Shown here piece by piece: positions 8,669-19,037 of a DNA stretch of 64,000 nucleotides. Source of the stretch: Acidimicrobiales bacterium (lineage in GTDB: Bacteria; Actinomycetota; Acidimicrobiia; Acidimicrobiales; AC-14). The notes under the pieces were generated by a model. The model was given only the letters and a program-made list of their open reading frames with translations, ran no database searches and had not been told where the DNA came from. Every line of letters begins with the position of its first letter. Within the stretch, counting starts at the first letter, position 1. The translations under genes were made by a program, and so were the position numbers. The DNA is taken from positions 1 through 64,000 of the forward strand of contig JAODBK010000080.1 in the NCBI GenBank assembly GCA_025463925.1, read 5' to 3'.

Positions 8669-10009
8669 ATGACCTTGCCGTTGCGCGCCCGGGCGAACGG
8701 CGCCGCGACATCGGCGGCGGCCACCCTCGACGGGCGGCCGGTGGTGCTGGTTCGGGTCGACCCCACCGTGCACCGCGGCGCGCTCACCGAGGCCGACGGC
8801 GCCACGATCGCCGGCGCCGCCGACCTCGCCCTCACCGGCCGGGTGCCGCTGGTCGCGGTCATCGCATCGAGCGGCGCCGACGTGAACGAGGGGCTTCCGG
8901 CGCTCCATGGCTGGGGGACGGCGGCCCGGGCGATCGCTCGGTGCTCGGGCATCGTCCCGCTCGTCGCGGTCGTCACCGGGCCCGCGGTCTCGGGCCCGGC
9001 ACTCCTGCTCGGCCTCTGCGACGTGGTCGTGATGACGGCCGATGCCTACGCGTGGGTCAGCGGGCCGGCGATGGTGAAGACGTTCACCGGCGTCGACGTC
9101 CCCGGGTCGCTGCTGGGCGGCGCCGGCATCCATGCGACCGAGAGCGGGGTCGCCACGTTGGTGGTCGACGACGAGGACGCCGCGATGGCGTCGGTGTCGT
9201 CGATCCTCGAGTTCCTGCCGGACCACACCGACGCAGAGCCGGCCGACATCCCGACGCTCGACCCGCCCGGCCGGCCCACGCCCGAGGCCGGCGACCTGAT
9301 GCCGGCCGGTGCGACCGGCAGCTACGACGTGCGGAAGGTGATCGCCGCGGTCGTCGACGACGGGCACGTCGTCGAGTTGCGACCCCGGTTCGCGCCCAAC
9401 CTCGTCACCGCGCTGGCCGCGATCGCCGGCCGGCCGGTCGGCATGGTCGCCAACCAGCCGCAGTCGTTGGCGGGGACGCTCGACATCGCAGCCGCCCAGA
9501 AGGGAGCCCGCTTCGTCGCCATGTGCGACGCGTTCAACCTTCCGATCATCACCCTCGTCGACACGCCCGGGTTCTTCCCGGGGAAGACCCTCGAGTGGCG
9601 GGGCATGATCCGGCACGGCGCGCAGCTGGTGTTCGCGTACGCCGAGGCGACAGTGCCGCGCATCTGCGTCGTGCTGCGCAAGGCGTACGGCGGCGCGTAC
9701 ATCGTCATGGACTGCAAGACGATGGGCAACGACCTGTCCCTCGCGTGGCCGACCGCCGAGATCGCCGTGATGGGCGCCAAGGGCGCGGTGGCGATCCTGC
9801 ACCGCCGGGCCGACGTCGCCGAGCAGGCGGACCGGGAGCGCGACTACGAGACCGCGTTCCTCACGCCGTGGATCGCGGCCGAGCGGGGGCTGATCGACGC
9901 GGTGATCGACCCGGCCGACACCCGGTCACGATTGGCGTCGGCATTGCTCATGCTGCGAAGCAAGCGCGAGCACGTCGTGCGCCGCCTCCACTCCAACACA
10001 CCGCTCTGA
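8669..10009 (+). CDS. Acyl-CoA carboxylase carboxyltransferase-type subunit
   Basis: A 446-residue protein with two crotonase-like halves as in PccB/AccD carboxyltransferases. The second half is very typical: NQPQSLAGTLDIAAAQKGARFVAMCDAF, LVDTPGFFPG and RKAYGGAYIVM, the carboxybiotin/acyl-CoA binding surfaces. It is shorter than usual (about 510-530 residues) because the N-terminal half is reduced. No biotin carboxylase or biotin carrier gene is nearby, so it must borrow one or do something else, such as decarboxylation. Start at ATG 8669. Confidence 0.82.
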   Translation: MTLPLRARANGAATSAAATLDGRPVVLVRVDPTVHRGALTEADGATIAGAADLALTGRVPLVAVIASSGADVNEGLPALHGWGTAARAIARCSGIVPLVAVVTGPAVSGPALLLGLCDVVVMTADAYAWVSGPAMVKTFTGVDVPGSLLGGAGIHATESGVATLVVDDEDAAMASVSSILEFLPDHTDAEPADIPTLDPPGRPTPEAGDLMPAGATGSYDVRKVIAAVVDDGHVVELRPRFAPNLVTALAAIAGRPVGMVANQPQSLAGTLDIAAAQKGARFVAMCDAFNLPIITLVDTPGFFPGKTLEWRGMIRHGAQLVFAYAEATVPRICVVLRKAYGGAYIVMDCKTMGNDLSLAWPTAEIAVMGAKGAVAILHRRADVAEQADRERDYETAFLTPWIAAERGLIDAVIDPADTRSRLASALLMLRSKREHVVRRLHSNTPL

Positions 10010-10037
10010 TCCGGCCCGGCGCGGGTAAACGCCGGGC

Positions 10038-10553
10038 ATGGTGAATGTGCGAAAGATCGGGCGTCCGGTGCTGCTCGTCGGCAGCAGCTGGGCGACGGCC
10101 TACCTCTTCGACCCGGCGCTGGGCCGCGCTCGGCGAACGCAGCTGCGCGACCGGCTGGCCGGCCGGCTGCGCCGGCTGGTGCGCCGGGCCGAGAAGAAGG
10201 CCGCCTACTACGAGCACCGGTTGGAAGGCCTCGAGGCGGAGCTCCACGGCGCCGGCCGGCCGCACCCGGTCGACGACCGCGCCGTGGCCGACGAGGTGCA
10301 TCGCGCCATCCGGGCCTGCCCCTTCCCGACGTCGGACGTGAAGGTGGACGTGGTCGACGGGGTGGCGACGCTGCGCGGGCAGCTGGCCCACCCGGAGGAG
10401 GTCCGCGAGGTGCGGGCTCGGGCGGCCCGCGCACCAGGCGTGACCGGCGTCGTCTCCTACCTGCACCTCCCGGGGACGCTGCCGCCGAACAAGGCCGACG
10501 CCATCAAGGCGAGCCACGAGCACGCGCCGGCCGACAACGTGGTCAAGCACTGA
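10038..10553 (+). CDS. BON-domain protein
   Basis: A 171-residue protein with a BON domain at about residues 85-150 (VADEVHRAIRACPFPTSDVKVDVVDGVATLRGQL and the following helix-strand). BON domains bind phospholipid or other envelope components. The N-terminus has one weak hydrophobic stretch (PVLLVGSSWATAYLF) followed by a very basic helix (about 38-60), so it may be peripherally membrane-bound. It stands alone upstream of the penicillin-binding protein gene, in line with an envelope role. Confidence 0.78.
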   Translation: MVNVRKIGRPVLLVGSSWATAYLFDPALGRARRTQLRDRLAGRLRRLVRRAEKKAAYYEHRLEGLEAELHGAGRPHPVDDRAVADEVHRAIRACPFPTSDVKVDVVDGVATLRGQLAHPEEVREVRARAARAPGVTGVVSYLHLPGTLPPNKADAIKASHEHAPADNVVKH

Positions 10554-10726
10554 TCGCCGTGTAGCGATCGCGGCCGTCGGGCAGGAACCAGCTTTCGCCC
10601 GCCGAGCCAGGAGCCGGTGCGATCGCCACGCATCCCGTCGAACTCGAGGTCGCCCACTCGGGGCTCACCCCGGCCGAGGCCGGCCGTCGCGCGGCCCGAA
10701 CCGTCGGCGAAGGCTTCCGAGCCGTC

Positions 10727-13012
10727 GTGCTCGCCGCGGCCGCGGCCTGCGTCGCGCTCACCGTTCGCATCACCCGCCGGGCTCGCCAGTCCGGCATCGG
10801 TTGGCTGCTGACCGCCGGCTGCGTCTGGGACGGCGCGCGGTGGCGCGCCGCGCCGCACGCCCTCCGCGCGCGCGCCATCAGCCGCCGGACCGCGTCCGCC
10901 GTCATCACCTTCGCGTTCGATGCCGCGGTCCTCGGGCTGCGCGCCGCGTCCACCACCGCGTGGACGACCGCCCGCGCCGCCGGGCGCGTCCTCACCTGGC
11001 GCCCGCGTCACCGGCTGCTCCTCGCGTCGGCCTCGGTCGTCGCCGGCGTGACGATGGCGATGGTCGCGACGGGCGCCGCGACCCGCGTCGCCATCACCAC
11101 GCTCGGCATGACGCTCGGCGTCGACGGAACCGACCTTTCGCTGCCGCCACTCGACCAGCGATCGACGGTGTACGCCGACAACGGCCAGCCGATCGCGATG
11201 CTCTACGGCGACGGCGACGGCAACCGCGAGCCGATCACACTCGACCGCGTCGCCCCGGTGATGGTGCAAGCCGTCGTCGACGTCGAGGACGCCAACTTCT
11301 GGCGGCACGGCGGGATCGACGTGCACGGCCTGATCCGCGCCGCCACCCACAACGCGCGTGCCGGGTCGGTCCGCGAGGGCGGGTCGACGATCGCGCAGCA
11401 GCTCGTCAAGAACACCCTCGTCGGCTCCGAGCGCACGATGAGCCGCAAGCTGAAGGAGATCGTCCTCGCCGACCGGCTGGAGCGCCACCTCGGCAAACGG
11501 GCGATCCTCGAGCGGTACCTCAACACGGTGTACTTCGGGCAGGGCGCGTACGGTGTGCAGGCGGCGGCGGAGACGTATTTCGGGCGGCCCGCGTCGAAGC
11601 TCGACGTCAGCCAGGCGGCACTGCTGGCCGGCCTGATCCAGAGCCCGAGCGGCTACGACCCGCTGCGGCACCCCGTCGACGCCACGGGCCGGCGGCGGGC
11701 CGCGCTCGACCGGATGGTCGACCGGCACCACTTGGACCCGTCGGCCGCGGCACGGGCCGGGGCCGTCCCCCTCCCGACGCGCGTCACGCCGCCGCCGCGC
11801 CCGCACGACTACTTCACCGCCGCCGTGGCCCGCGAGCTGCTCGCCGACCATCGGCTCGGCGCGACGGTGGACGAGCGCCGGCGCCTGCTGATGGCGGGGG
11901 GGCTGCGGGTGCACACCACCGTCGACCTGCGTCTCCAGTGGATCGCCCAGCAGGTGATCGCCGACGGTGTCCCCGCGGGCCACGGGCTCAGCGCCGCCCT
12001 GGCAACCGTCGACCCGGCAACCGGCGCGGTGCGCGCGCTGGTCGGCGGCATGAACTTCGACGCGTCGCCATTCGACATCGCCGCCGACGGCGGCCGGCAG
12101 CCAGGGTCCTCCTTCAAGCCGTTCACCCTGGTCGCCGCGCTCGAGGCCGGTCACCGCCCGGACGAGCCGATCGACGGCTCGGTTCCCTGCGTGATCCCGA
12201 ATCCCGGCGGCACCCCCGACCCGTGGACCCCGGACAACTTCGAAGGCGAGCGGGCCGGCGTCATGACCATCACCGACGCGACCGCGCACTCGGTGAACTG
12301 CGCGTACGCCCGGCTCGCGTTGACCGTCGGGCCCGCGCACGTCGCCGACGTCGCCCATCGGATGGGCATCACCGCGACGTTGCCGACGGTGCCGTCGTTG
12401 ACGCTCGGAACGGCCTCGGTGCCGCCGCTGCAGATGGCGGGCGCGTACGCCACCCTCGCCGCCAACGGGACCGCGCACCACGTGCATCTCGTCGACCGAG
12501 TGCAGCGCGCCGACGGATCGCTCCTCTTCGCCGAGAAGACCGAGGGCCATCCGGCGATCGACCCTGGTGTCGCCGCGACCGCGACCGACGTGCTGACGCA
12601 CGTGCTGACCGAAGGGACCGGGCGGGCGGCGGCTCTGGCCGACCGGCCGGCCGCCGGCAAGACCGGCACCGCCGAGCAGTCCCAGGACGTGTGGTTCGTC
12701 GGGTACACGCCGCAGCTGGCCACCGCGGTGTGGATGGGCGACCCCGCGCACGAGACACCGATCCCGCCGCTCGACGGCAAGCAGACGGTCGGCGGCGGCT
12801 TCCCGGCGGCGATGTGGCACGCGTTCATGACCGGTGCGTTGCTCGGCCAGCCCGTCATGGCGTTCCCGCCGCCACCGGCGCCGGCCGGACCCCCGCCGTT
12901 GCCGCCCGGCGCGACCGGCCCGTCGGCCACGACGTGGTGCTGGTCGTCGTGCGGCCGCGGTGGCACGCCGGCCGGCGCCGGCGGCCCGGCCACTGGCCGA
13001 CGGAAGCATTGA
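10727..13012 (+). CDS. Class A (bifunctional) penicillin-binding protein
   Basis: A 761-residue peptidoglycan synthase. After an arginine-rich N-terminus and a membrane segment (about 102-125) comes the GT51 glycosyltransferase domain (EDANFWRHGGID near 186, GGSTIAQQLVKN near 222). The transpeptidase domain follows, with SSFK near 461, SVN near 521 and KTGTAEQ near 643. All catalytic motifs are present. A Pro-rich tail ends in an odd Cys-containing segment (TTWCWSSCG). The frame is open back to 10565 and looks coding upstream of the GTG at 10727, but no standard start codon occurs there, so the N-terminus is uncertain. Confidence 0.93.
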   Translation: MLAAAAACVALTVRITRRARQSGIGWLLTAGCVWDGARWRAAPHALRARAISRRTASAVITFAFDAAVLGLRAASTTAWTTARAAGRVLTWRPRHRLLLASASVVAGVTMAMVATGAATRVAITTLGMTLGVDGTDLSLPPLDQRSTVYADNGQPIAMLYGDGDGNREPITLDRVAPVMVQAVVDVEDANFWRHGGIDVHGLIRAATHNARAGSVREGGSTIAQQLVKNTLVGSERTMSRKLKEIVLADRLERHLGKRAILERYLNTVYFGQGAYGVQAAAETYFGRPASKLDVSQAALLAGLIQSPSGYDPLRHPVDATGRRRAALDRMVDRHHLDPSAAARAGAVPLPTRVTPPPRPHDYFTAAVARELLADHRLGATVDERRRLLMAGGLRVHTTVDLRLQWIAQQVIADGVPAGHGLSAALATVDPATGAVRALVGGMNFDASPFDIAADGGRQPGSSFKPFTLVAALEAGHRPDEPIDGSVPCVIPNPGGTPDPWTPDNFEGERAGVMTITDATAHSVNCAYARLALTVGPAHVADVAHRMGITATLPTVPSLTLGTASVPPLQMAGAYATLAANGTAHHVHLVDRVQRADGSLLFAEKTEGHPAIDPGVAATATDVLTHVLTEGTGRAAALADRPAAGKTGTAEQSQDVWFVGYTPQLATAVWMGDPAHETPIPPLDGKQTVGGGFPAAMWHAFMTGALLGQPVMAFPPPPAPAGPPPLPPGATGPSATTWCWSSCGRGGTPAGAGGPATGRRKH

Positions 13013-13070
13013 CCACCAGATGTTCACGCAGCCGAAACCGCGTGGGGACGCGTCCGTAACCCGGCACCCG

Positions 13071-13076
13071 TAGGGT
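13071..13076 (+). promoter_or_regulatory. -10 box TAGGGT of the ECF sigma gene (leaderless)
   Basis: TAGGGT fits TAnnnT and ends five bases before the ATG at 13082. No Shine-Dalgarno sequence precedes that ATG, so transcription probably starts at or next to the start codon. Confidence 0.4.
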
Positions 13077-13081
13077 CGCGC

Positions 13082-13642
13082 ATGGTCACGAGCACGCCCC
13101 TCCCCGGGACCGACGACACCGCGGCGTCGTTCGCGGCGCTGATCGCCAGCTCGCACGGGCGCGACCTGGCGCTGGCCCGCCGGTTCGTCGGCGACGAGCA
13201 GGACGCAGCCGACGTCGTGCAGGAGTCGTACCTTCGGGCCTGGCGGGCGCTGCCGTCCTTCCGGCGCGAGGCGCACCTCTCCACCTGGTTGCACGCCATC
13301 ATCACCAACACCGCGCGGACCTGGCGCCGCAGGCGCGGCCCCAACACGCCGCTCGACGAGCACGCCGACGTCGCCGACACCAACCCGGGCGCCGATCCCG
13401 CGTGGCACGCCGACGTCGCGGTCGACCGGGTGCGTTTGGCGGCCGCGCTGGCCGACCTCCCGACCGGCCTGCGCCGCGTCGTGATCCTCAAGGACGTCCG
13501 CGGCTTGAGCCATCTGGAGATCGCCGGCGCGCTCGGGATCTCCGAAACGGCGGCGAAGGTCCGGCTCCACCGGGCCCGTCGCCGGCTCCGCGAGGCGCTG
13601 CTGCCGCGCGACGGAGCCATGGAGCTCGCCGGCGCCGCGTGA
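13082..13642 (+). CDS. ECF-subfamily RNA polymerase sigma factor
   Basis: A 186-residue two-domain sigma factor. Region 2 spans about 18-90 (ALARRFVGDEQDAADVVQESYLRAWRALPSF, STWLHAIITNTARTWRRR). A linker follows, then region 4 (about 118-172) with LPTGLRRVVILKDVRGLSHLEIAGALGISETAAKVRLHRARRRL, the -35-binding helix-turn-helix. There is no zinc-finger anti-sigma gene next to it, which is unusual since ECF genes often sit in such pairs. The next gene is an SDR. The cognate signal is therefore unknown. Confidence 0.92.
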   Translation: MVTSTPLPGTDDTAASFAALIASSHGRDLALARRFVGDEQDAADVVQESYLRAWRALPSFRREAHLSTWLHAIITNTARTWRRRRGPNTPLDEHADVADTNPGADPAWHADVAVDRVRLAAALADLPTGLRRVVILKDVRGLSHLEIAGALGISETAAKVRLHRARRRLREALLPRDGAMELAGAA

Positions 13643-13715
13643 CACCAGGCGGTCCCGGGTGACATCGTCGACAGGGACACCTGGGACGACAGGTCGTCGG
13701 GACCGGAGGAGTGCG

Positions 13716-14537
13716 ATGAGCGTCGAAGTCGATCTCGAGGGCAAGGTCGCGCTCGTCACCGGGGCGGGAGCCGGCATCGGTGCCGGTGCCGCGCACGTGC
13801 TGGCGGCGGCCGGCGCGCACGTCGTCGTGGCCGAGATCGACGCCGATCTGGCCGCCACCACCGTCGACGCCATCCGCGTTGCCGGCGGCCGCGCCGAGGT
13901 GTCGGTGGTGGACGTGCGCCGGGCCGACGACGTCAACCGGCTCGCCGCGACCACGTTGGCCGAGCACGGCCGCGTCGACATCCTCGTCAACAACGTCGGC
14001 CACTACCTCACCGTCACGCCGTTCGGGCAGAGCGACGACGACCATTGGGACGCGCTCGACGCGATCAACTTCCGCCACGTCCTGCGGCTGACGCGCGCCG
14101 TCCTGCCGTCGATGGTGGCGCGGGGCTCGGGCTCGGTGATCAACGTGACGTCGGTCGAGGGGCTGCGCGGCTATCCACCCGATCCGGTGTACGGCGCGTA
14201 CAAGGCCGCGGTCGCCCACTTCACGCGCTGCCTCGCGCTCGAGGTCGCGCCGGACGGCGTGCGGGTCAACGCCATCGCGCCCGATCTCACCCACACGGTC
14301 CAGGTCGACTACGACAAGATGACGCCGCCCGAGCTCGCCGACCGCTGGCCGATCTGGGCGCCGATCGGGCGGCGGGGCGTGCCGGCCGACAACGCCGACG
14401 TGATCCTGTTCCTCGCGTCGGACCTCTCGCGGTTCATGATCGGCCAGGTGATCCCGACCGACGGCGGCTCGGTGGTGGCCGGCGGCTGGTTCCGCACCGT
14501 CAACGGACGCTGGACCAACCGCCCCCGCAACCCGTGA
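13716..14537 (+). CDS. Short-chain dehydrogenase/reductase
   Basis: A 273-residue classical SDR with TGAGAGIGAG (about 15-24), NNVG (near 90), the catalytic Ser in NVTSVEG (near 142) and Tyr-x3-Lys in YGAYK (near 158). The C-terminal FMIGQVIPTDGGSVVAGGW is a typical SDR ending. The ATG at 13716 has GGAGGAG just upstream. It precedes the P450 gene at 14633 but is separated by a dyad operator, so the two need not be one unit. The substrate, probably a secondary alcohol or ketone, is not assignable. Confidence 0.9.
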   Translation: MSVEVDLEGKVALVTGAGAGIGAGAAHVLAAAGAHVVVAEIDADLAATTVDAIRVAGGRAEVSVVDVRRADDVNRLAATTLAEHGRVDILVNNVGHYLTVTPFGQSDDDHWDALDAINFRHVLRLTRAVLPSMVARGSGSVINVTSVEGLRGYPPDPVYGAYKAAVAHFTRCLALEVAPDGVRVNAIAPDLTHTVQVDYDKMTPPELADRWPIWAPIGRRGVPADNADVILFLASDLSRFMIGQVIPTDGGSVVAGGWFRTVNGRWTNRPRNP

Positions 14538-14596
14538 GGACCGCGTGAAGTCCGCGGCGATGCGGCAAGATGCGGACGAAACCCGAGTCGGGTTAT

Positions 14597-14613
14597 CGTA
14601 TATCAGATATTCG
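14597..14613. promoter_or_regulatory. Candidate operator upstream of cytochrome P450 gene
   Basis: CGTATATCAGATATTCG is a 17-bp dyad with 7 of 8 arm positions matching around a central A. It lies 20 bases before the P450 ATG in otherwise GC-rich DNA and includes AT-rich -10-like sequence. It is related in sequence, though with a two-base longer core, to the sites at 4136 and 5821. Confidence 0.45.
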
Positions 14614-14632
14614 ATCCGGAAGCGAGGGTCCC

Positions 14633-15832
14633 ATGACCCAGGCCGACCAGGACATCTACTGGGACCCGTTCGACCCGGCATTGCGGGATGACCCGCACGC
14701 GCTCTGGAAGCGGCTGCGCGACGACGCGCCGGTGTACCACAACGACCGCTACGGCTTCTGGGCCCTGAGCCGGTACGACGACGTCGAGGGCGCGCACAAG
14801 GACGCCAAGACGTTCAGCTCGGCCCACGGCATCACCATCGAGCACATGTCGCCGGTCGCCTATCCGGAGAGCGGGCAGTTCATCATGCTCGACCCGCCCG
14901 AGCACACCCGCCTCCGCGCGCTCGTGTCGCGCGCATTCACGCCGCGGGCGATCGTCGGCGTCGAGGCCCAGGCGCGGGAGATCACGAACCGGCTGCTCGA
15001 CGCCGTCGCCGGTCGCGATTCGTTCGACTACGTGCAGGAGTTCGGCGCGATCCTCCCGCCCACCGTCATCTCGTCGTTGATCGGCGTCCCAGAGGCGGAC
15101 CAGGAGGAGCTGCGCAAGCAGGTCGACCTCATCTTCCATCTGGAGGACGAGGTGGGGATGTTCAACCCGACTGCCCTGGCGGCGATGGGCGCGTTGCACG
15201 AGTACCTCAGCGGCCAGCTCGAGGAGCGGCGGACCTCCCCGCGCGACGACATGCTGACCCGGTTGGTCGAGGCCGAGATCACCGATGAGAGCGGGACGCA
15301 CAAGCTGCGCCTGGATCAGGCGACCGATTTCGGCCTGATGATCTTCATCGCCGGCACGGAGACGGTCGCCCGGCTCCTGGGCTGGGCCGCGTCGGTGCTG
15401 GCCGAGCACCCGGACCAGCGGGCCGAACTGCGCGACGACCCCACGCTGATCCCGAACGCGGTCGAGGAGCTGCTGCGGTACGAGGCGCCGTCGCCCGTAC
15501 AGGGTCGGTGGACGACCGCCGACGTCGAGGTCCACGGCCGCACGATCCCGCAGGACTCCAAGATCGTGCTGCTCACCGGGGCCGCCAATCGCGACGAGCG
15601 CCGCTTCGCGGACCCCGACCGGTTCGACATCCACCGGCACATGGACCATCACGTCGCCCTCGGGTACGGCATCCACTTCTGCCTCGGCGCGGCACTGGCG
15701 CGCATGGAAGGGCGCATCGCCATCGAGGAGACGTTGAAGCGGTACCCGACGTGGGAGGTCGACCGCGACAACGCCGAGATGCTCTACACGAGCACCGTGC
15801 GGGGCTACGCCAAGCTGCCGATCTCCGTCTGA
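14633..15832 (+). CDS. Cytochrome P450
   Basis: A 399-residue soluble bacterial P450 monooxygenase. The I-helix oxygen-activation motif is IAGTETVAR (about 239-247), ExxR is EELLRYEAP (near 280) and the haem ligand Cys350 is in [14 protein letters not shown]. The active-site acid-alcohol pair is Glu-Thr (GTET) rather than Asp-Thr. No ferredoxin gene is adjacent; the only one in the window is at 41449-41646. The ATG at 14633 is chosen for its GAGG-containing upstream region. An ATG at 14570 would put the operator inside the gene. Its last 28 bases overlap the convergent GGDEF-EAL gene. Confidence 0.94.
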   Translation: MTQADQDIYWDPFDPALRDDPHALWKRLRDDAPVYHNDRYGFWALSRYDDVEGAHKDAKTFSSAHGITIEHMSPVAYPESGQFIMLDPPEHTRLRALVSRAFTPRAIVGVEAQAREITNRLLDAVAGRDSFDYVQEFGAILPPTVISSLIGVPEADQEELRKQVDLIFHLEDEVGMFNPTALAAMGALHEYLSGQLEERRTSPRDDMLTRLVEAEITDESGTHKLRLDQATDFGLMIFIAGTETVARLLGWAASVLAEHPDQRAELRDDPTLIPNAVEELLRYEAPSPVQGRWTTADVEVHGRTIPQDSKIVLLTGAANRDERRFADPDRFDIHRHMDHHVALGYGIHFCLGAALARMEGRIAIEETLKRYPTWEVDRDNAEMLYTSTVRGYAKLPISV

Positions 15833-18468
15833 GCCGCCGCGATCGTGGCTTCGATGACCTCGGCGTCGAGGGGCTCGGCATACAAGAAGCCCTGGCCGAA
15901 CTGGCACCCCATCTTGCCGAGCAGCTCGGCCTGAGCCTCGGTCTCGACCCCCTCGGCCACGGCCTGGAGCTGCAGCGTCTTCGTCAGCGAGACGATCGCC
16001 CGGGCGAACGCCGATTCCTCGACTCCGTCCTCCATGCCGGACACGAACGCCCGGTCGATCTTGAGGATGTCGACGGGGAACCGCTGGAGGTAGCTGAGCG
16101 ACGAGTAGCCGGTGCCGAAGTCGTCGATCGCCAGCCGCAGGCCGACCGCCTTCAGCGCGTTGAGCTTGCGGATCGTCGCGTCGGTGTCGTGCATCATCGC
16201 CGTCTCGGTGAACTCGAGCACGAGGCACGAGGCCGGGAGGCCCGACTTCGCCAGCGCGATGGCGACGTGCTCGAGCAGGTCGTCGTGGTGCAGCTGGCGC
16301 GGCGACACGTTGACGGTGACGGTGCGGGGTGCCGCCGAAGGCGACCGGTCCTGCCACTGCTTCACGTCGAGGCACGCCCGCTCCAGGACCTGGCGCCCGA
16401 GCTCGCGGATCATGCCGGTCTCCTCGGCCAACGGGATGAACGCCGCCGGCGGGAGCATCCCGCGCTCGGGGTGCATCCAACGGGCCAGCGCCTCCACGCC
16501 GATGATGTTGCCGGTCGCGATCTCGATGATCGGTTGGTACTGGAGCCGGATCTCGCCGAGCGCGAGGCCACGGCGGAGGTCGCCCTCGGTCTCGAGCCGG
16601 TCGATCGCGGCCTCGTGCATCGACGCCTCGTACACCACGTGCGCGCCCTTGCCGCGACGCTTGGCGGTGTACATGGCGAGGTCGGCGTTGCGGAGCAGCT
16701 GGTCGCTGGTCGCGTCGGGGCTGTCGAACGCCACCCCGATGCTGACGCCGATGAACACCTCGCGGCCGGCGGCGCTGAAGGGATCGCCGAGGGCGATGAT
16801 GAGTCGCTCGGCGGTGTCGATGGCGTCCTTGTCGGACTCGAGGTCCTCGAGCAGCACCGCGAACTCGTCGCCACCCAGCCGGGCGGCGGTGTCCGTCGTG
16901 CGGAGGCACATCGAGAGCCGCTGGCCGACCGCGACGAGGAGCTCGTCGCCGGCGGTGTGCCCGAGGCTGTCGTTGACGGTCTTGAAGTCGTCGAGGTCGA
17001 GGAACAGCACCGCCAGTCGCTCCTCGTGCCGGTGGCTGCGGGCCAGCGCGTGGTCGAGCCGGTCGCGGAACAGCGCCTGGTTGGCGAGGTTGGTCAGGGA
17101 GTCGTGGAACGCCTGATGGGCCAGCTCGTCCTCGAGCCGCTTGCGCTCGGTGACGTCGCGGAAGCTCCAGACCCGGCCGTGGGTGACCCCTCCGAGCCGT
17201 TGCGGCTTCGAGTAGCGCTCGAAGATCCGCCCGTCCTGGAACTCGATGACGTCGTGGCTCTCGGCCTCCGGCATCGCGTAGAGCTCGCGCACCTTGGCGG
17301 CGAACCCGTCGGGATCGACGAGCTGGCCGAGGACGAACATCAGCGCGGCGTCGTCCTCACGGTCGGCGAGGATCCGCTCCGGGATTCGCCACAGGTCGAC
17401 GAAGCGCTGGTTGTAACCGGTGATCTTGCCCTCGTGGTCGACGACGAGGATCCCGTCGGCGGTCGAGTCGAGGGTCGCGTTGAGCAACGAGAGCGCGTCG
17501 GTGAGGTTGGCCTCGGCCTCCTTGCGCTCGGTGACGTCCTGGATCGTCCCCGAAATGACGACCGGCGTGGTGCCGACCAGCCGGGTGGCGTTGGCGCGGA
17601 TGTGCAACCAGCGAACGGCGGCGTCGGGCATCACGACGCGGAAGTCGCCGGCGAACGGTGTGCCCTCGATGGCGGTGCGACCGATGCCAGCCCGTACCGG
17701 GTCCCGGTCCTCGTCGTAAATGCGCGCGTAGAACTCGTCGGTGTCCGGCGCGAGCGCCTGCGGCTCCATGCCGATCAGCCGGTAGAACTCGTCGGACCAC
17801 ACTCGATGGAGACTCCTGATGTCGGTCTCCCAGCTGCCCAGACGGGCCACGTGCTGCGCCTCGGAGAGCTGCTCCTCGCGCGCGACGGTGCCGGCGAGGA
17901 ACGACTCGTTGAGTCGCCACGACGCGATGCCGGCCGAGCTCATCCCGAGGATGAAGAGGCCATGGATCCCGGCCCACTGCCACGGATGGTCGATCGCGTC
18001 CTTGTGGTTGTACACCGACGCCGGATCGATGGCACCGGCCAAGCCGTGCTGCAGCACCACGTACCCGATCGCGATCAGGAACGGCCACCAATCCTGGTAC
18101 AGGGTGATGACGCCGACCATGACGAAGTAGTGGAAGTGCATCTCGATCACGCCGCCGGACGCCTGCACCAAGACGGCCGAGCAGGTCAGCAGCCCGATCG
18201 ACGTGATGATCATCGCCAACCGGCGGTACCGGCCGAGTCGGGTCGCCGCGATCGCGCACCCGATCACGACGGTCATCTCGGCGGCCGTGATCCACACGGA
18301 CGCGTGCCGCACGACCGCGTACGTGAGGACCGCCGGGATGTGCAGCCACAAGAGGGTGAGGATCCAGCGGTGACGCTGGGCCCAGACCTCGTCGGGCAAC
18401 GTGCTGCCTTCCGGCAGCCACCGCCACATGCGCTTGACGAGCGAACTCCTGTCGATCACGGCAGTCAC
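15805..18468 (-). CDS. Membrane PAS-GGDEF-EAL cyclic-di-GMP protein
   Basis: An 887-residue signalling protein. An N-terminal multi-helix membrane domain (about 35-175, containing EMHFHYFVM) is followed by two PAS domains (about 215-335 and 345-455) that may sense a small ligand or redox state. A diguanylate cyclase domain with intact GGDEF (near 530) and a phosphodiesterase domain with intact EAL (near 659) and [13 protein letters not shown] complete it. Both output motifs are intact, so it could make or degrade cyclic-di-GMP. The GTG at 18468 overlaps the stop of the small membrane-protein gene (GTGA), so the two are coupled. Confidence 0.93.
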   Translation of the reverse strand: MTAVIDRSSLVKRMWRWLPEGSTLPDEVWAQRHRWILTLLWLHIPAVLTYAVVRHASVWITAAEMTVVIGCAIAATRLGRYRRLAMIITSIGLLTCSAVLVQASGGVIEMHFHYFVMVGVITLYQDWWPFLIAIGYVVLQHGLAGAIDPASVYNHKDAIDHPWQWAGIHGLFILGMSSAGIASWRLNESFLAGTVAREEQLSEAQHVARLGSWETDIRSLHRVWSDEFYRLIGMEPQALAPDTDEFYARIYDEDRDPVRAGIGRTAIEGTPFAGDFRVVMPDAAVRWLHIRANATRLVGTTPVVISGTIQDVTERKEAEANLTDALSLLNATLDSTADGILVVDHEGKITGYNQRFVDLWRIPERILADREDDAALMFVLGQLVDPDGFAAKVRELYAMPEAESHDVIEFQDGRIFERYSKPQRLGGVTHGRVWSFRDVTERKRLEDELAHQAFHDSLTNLANQALFRDRLDHALARSHRHEERLAVLFLDLDDFKTVNDSLGHTAGDELLVAVGQRLSMCLRTTDTAARLGGDEFAVLLEDLESDKDAIDTAERLIIALGDPFSAAGREVFIGVSIGVAFDSPDATSDQLLRNADLAMYTAKRRGKGAHVVYEASMHEAAIDRLETEGDLRRGLALGEIRLQYQPIIEIATGNIIGVEALARWMHPERGMLPPAAFIPLAEETGMIRELGRQVLERACLDVKQWQDRSPSAAPRTVTVNVSPRQLHHDDLLEHVAIALAKSGLPASCLVLEFTETAMMHDTDATIRKLNALKAVGLRLAIDDFGTGYSSLSYLQRFPVDILKIDRAFVSGMEDGVEESAFARAIVSLTKTLQLQAVAEGVETEAQAELLGKMGCQFGQGFLYAEPLDAEVIEATIAAAQTEIGSLA

Positions 18469-18986
18469 GCCGGTACCCCCTTCCGGGACAGTGCCCGCGT
18501 GGGCGCCGATGCTTCGTGCAGCAGCATCAGCGCGCCGCCGGCGACGACGACTTCGACCAGGCTGGCGAACAGGTCGAACGCGCCGACGGCCTCGGGGTGC
18601 CATGGCTGCGGGCCGATCGGGACGCCCGAGGTGCGGCTGACGAGCCACAGCGCGGCAATGACGAGATTTCCGACGGCACCGGCGAGCAGCGCGGCGCGAC
18701 CGGGGCTCGCGATGACCCAGCCGGCCCAGGCGGCCTGGAGCACGGCCGCGCCGGCGAAGAACAATCCGAACGACATCGCCTCACGGAAGTGGTCCGGGCA
18801 CACCGCGGCATGGATGCCACCGGCGAGGATCGACCCGACCGCGATGACGATCACGACCGGGTTGGTCGTGGGCAGCCACCGGCGGCGCGCCGCCATGGCG
18901 GCGCTCATGGCGACCGGAGTCGCCATGGCCAGCAGGTAGTGCCAGAACGGGTGCCCGCCGGCCCCGGCTTGCGCGATGACTGTCAA
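18465..18986 (-). CDS. Small integral membrane protein of unknown function
   Basis: A 173-residue hydrophobic protein with about five predicted helices (for example [69 protein letters not shown] and [20 protein letters not shown]). His/Cys residues between helices ([11 protein letters not shown]) could bind metal or haem, but this is only a guess. The TTG at 18986 is assumed; a shorter form from a downstream ATG is possible. Its stop overlaps the GTG of the GGDEF-EAL gene, so it may supply a sensory input to that protein. Confidence 0.65.
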   Translation of the reverse strand: MTVIAQAGAGGHPFWHYLLAMATPVAMSAAMAARRRWLPTTNPVVIVIAVGSILAGGIHAAVCPDHFREAMSFGLFFAGAAVLQAAWAGWVIASPGRAALLAGAVGNLVIAALWLVSRTSGVPIGPQPWHPEAVGAFDLFASLVEVVVAGGALMLLHEASAPTRALSRKGVPA

Positions 18987-19037
18987 ACCCCAACTCCAAA
19001 CGTGACCGCCTGTGGATCTATCGGCACATGTCCATAG

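Noticed and set aside
10617-10726. GTG at 10617 considered as the start of the penicillin-binding protein
   Set aside because: It is out of frame with the conserved coding sequence.
10457-13993. A 1178-codon leftward open frame antisense to the penicillin-binding protein and ECF sigma genes
   Set aside because: It is an artefact of high GC: the rightward frame has all catalytic motifs, whereas this one gives low-complexity Arg/Ala/Gly sequence with no domain.
15508-18939. A 1143-codon rightward open frame over the first GGDEF-EAL gene
   Set aside because: It is antisense to an intact PAS-GGDEF-EAL protein and has no recognisable motif.
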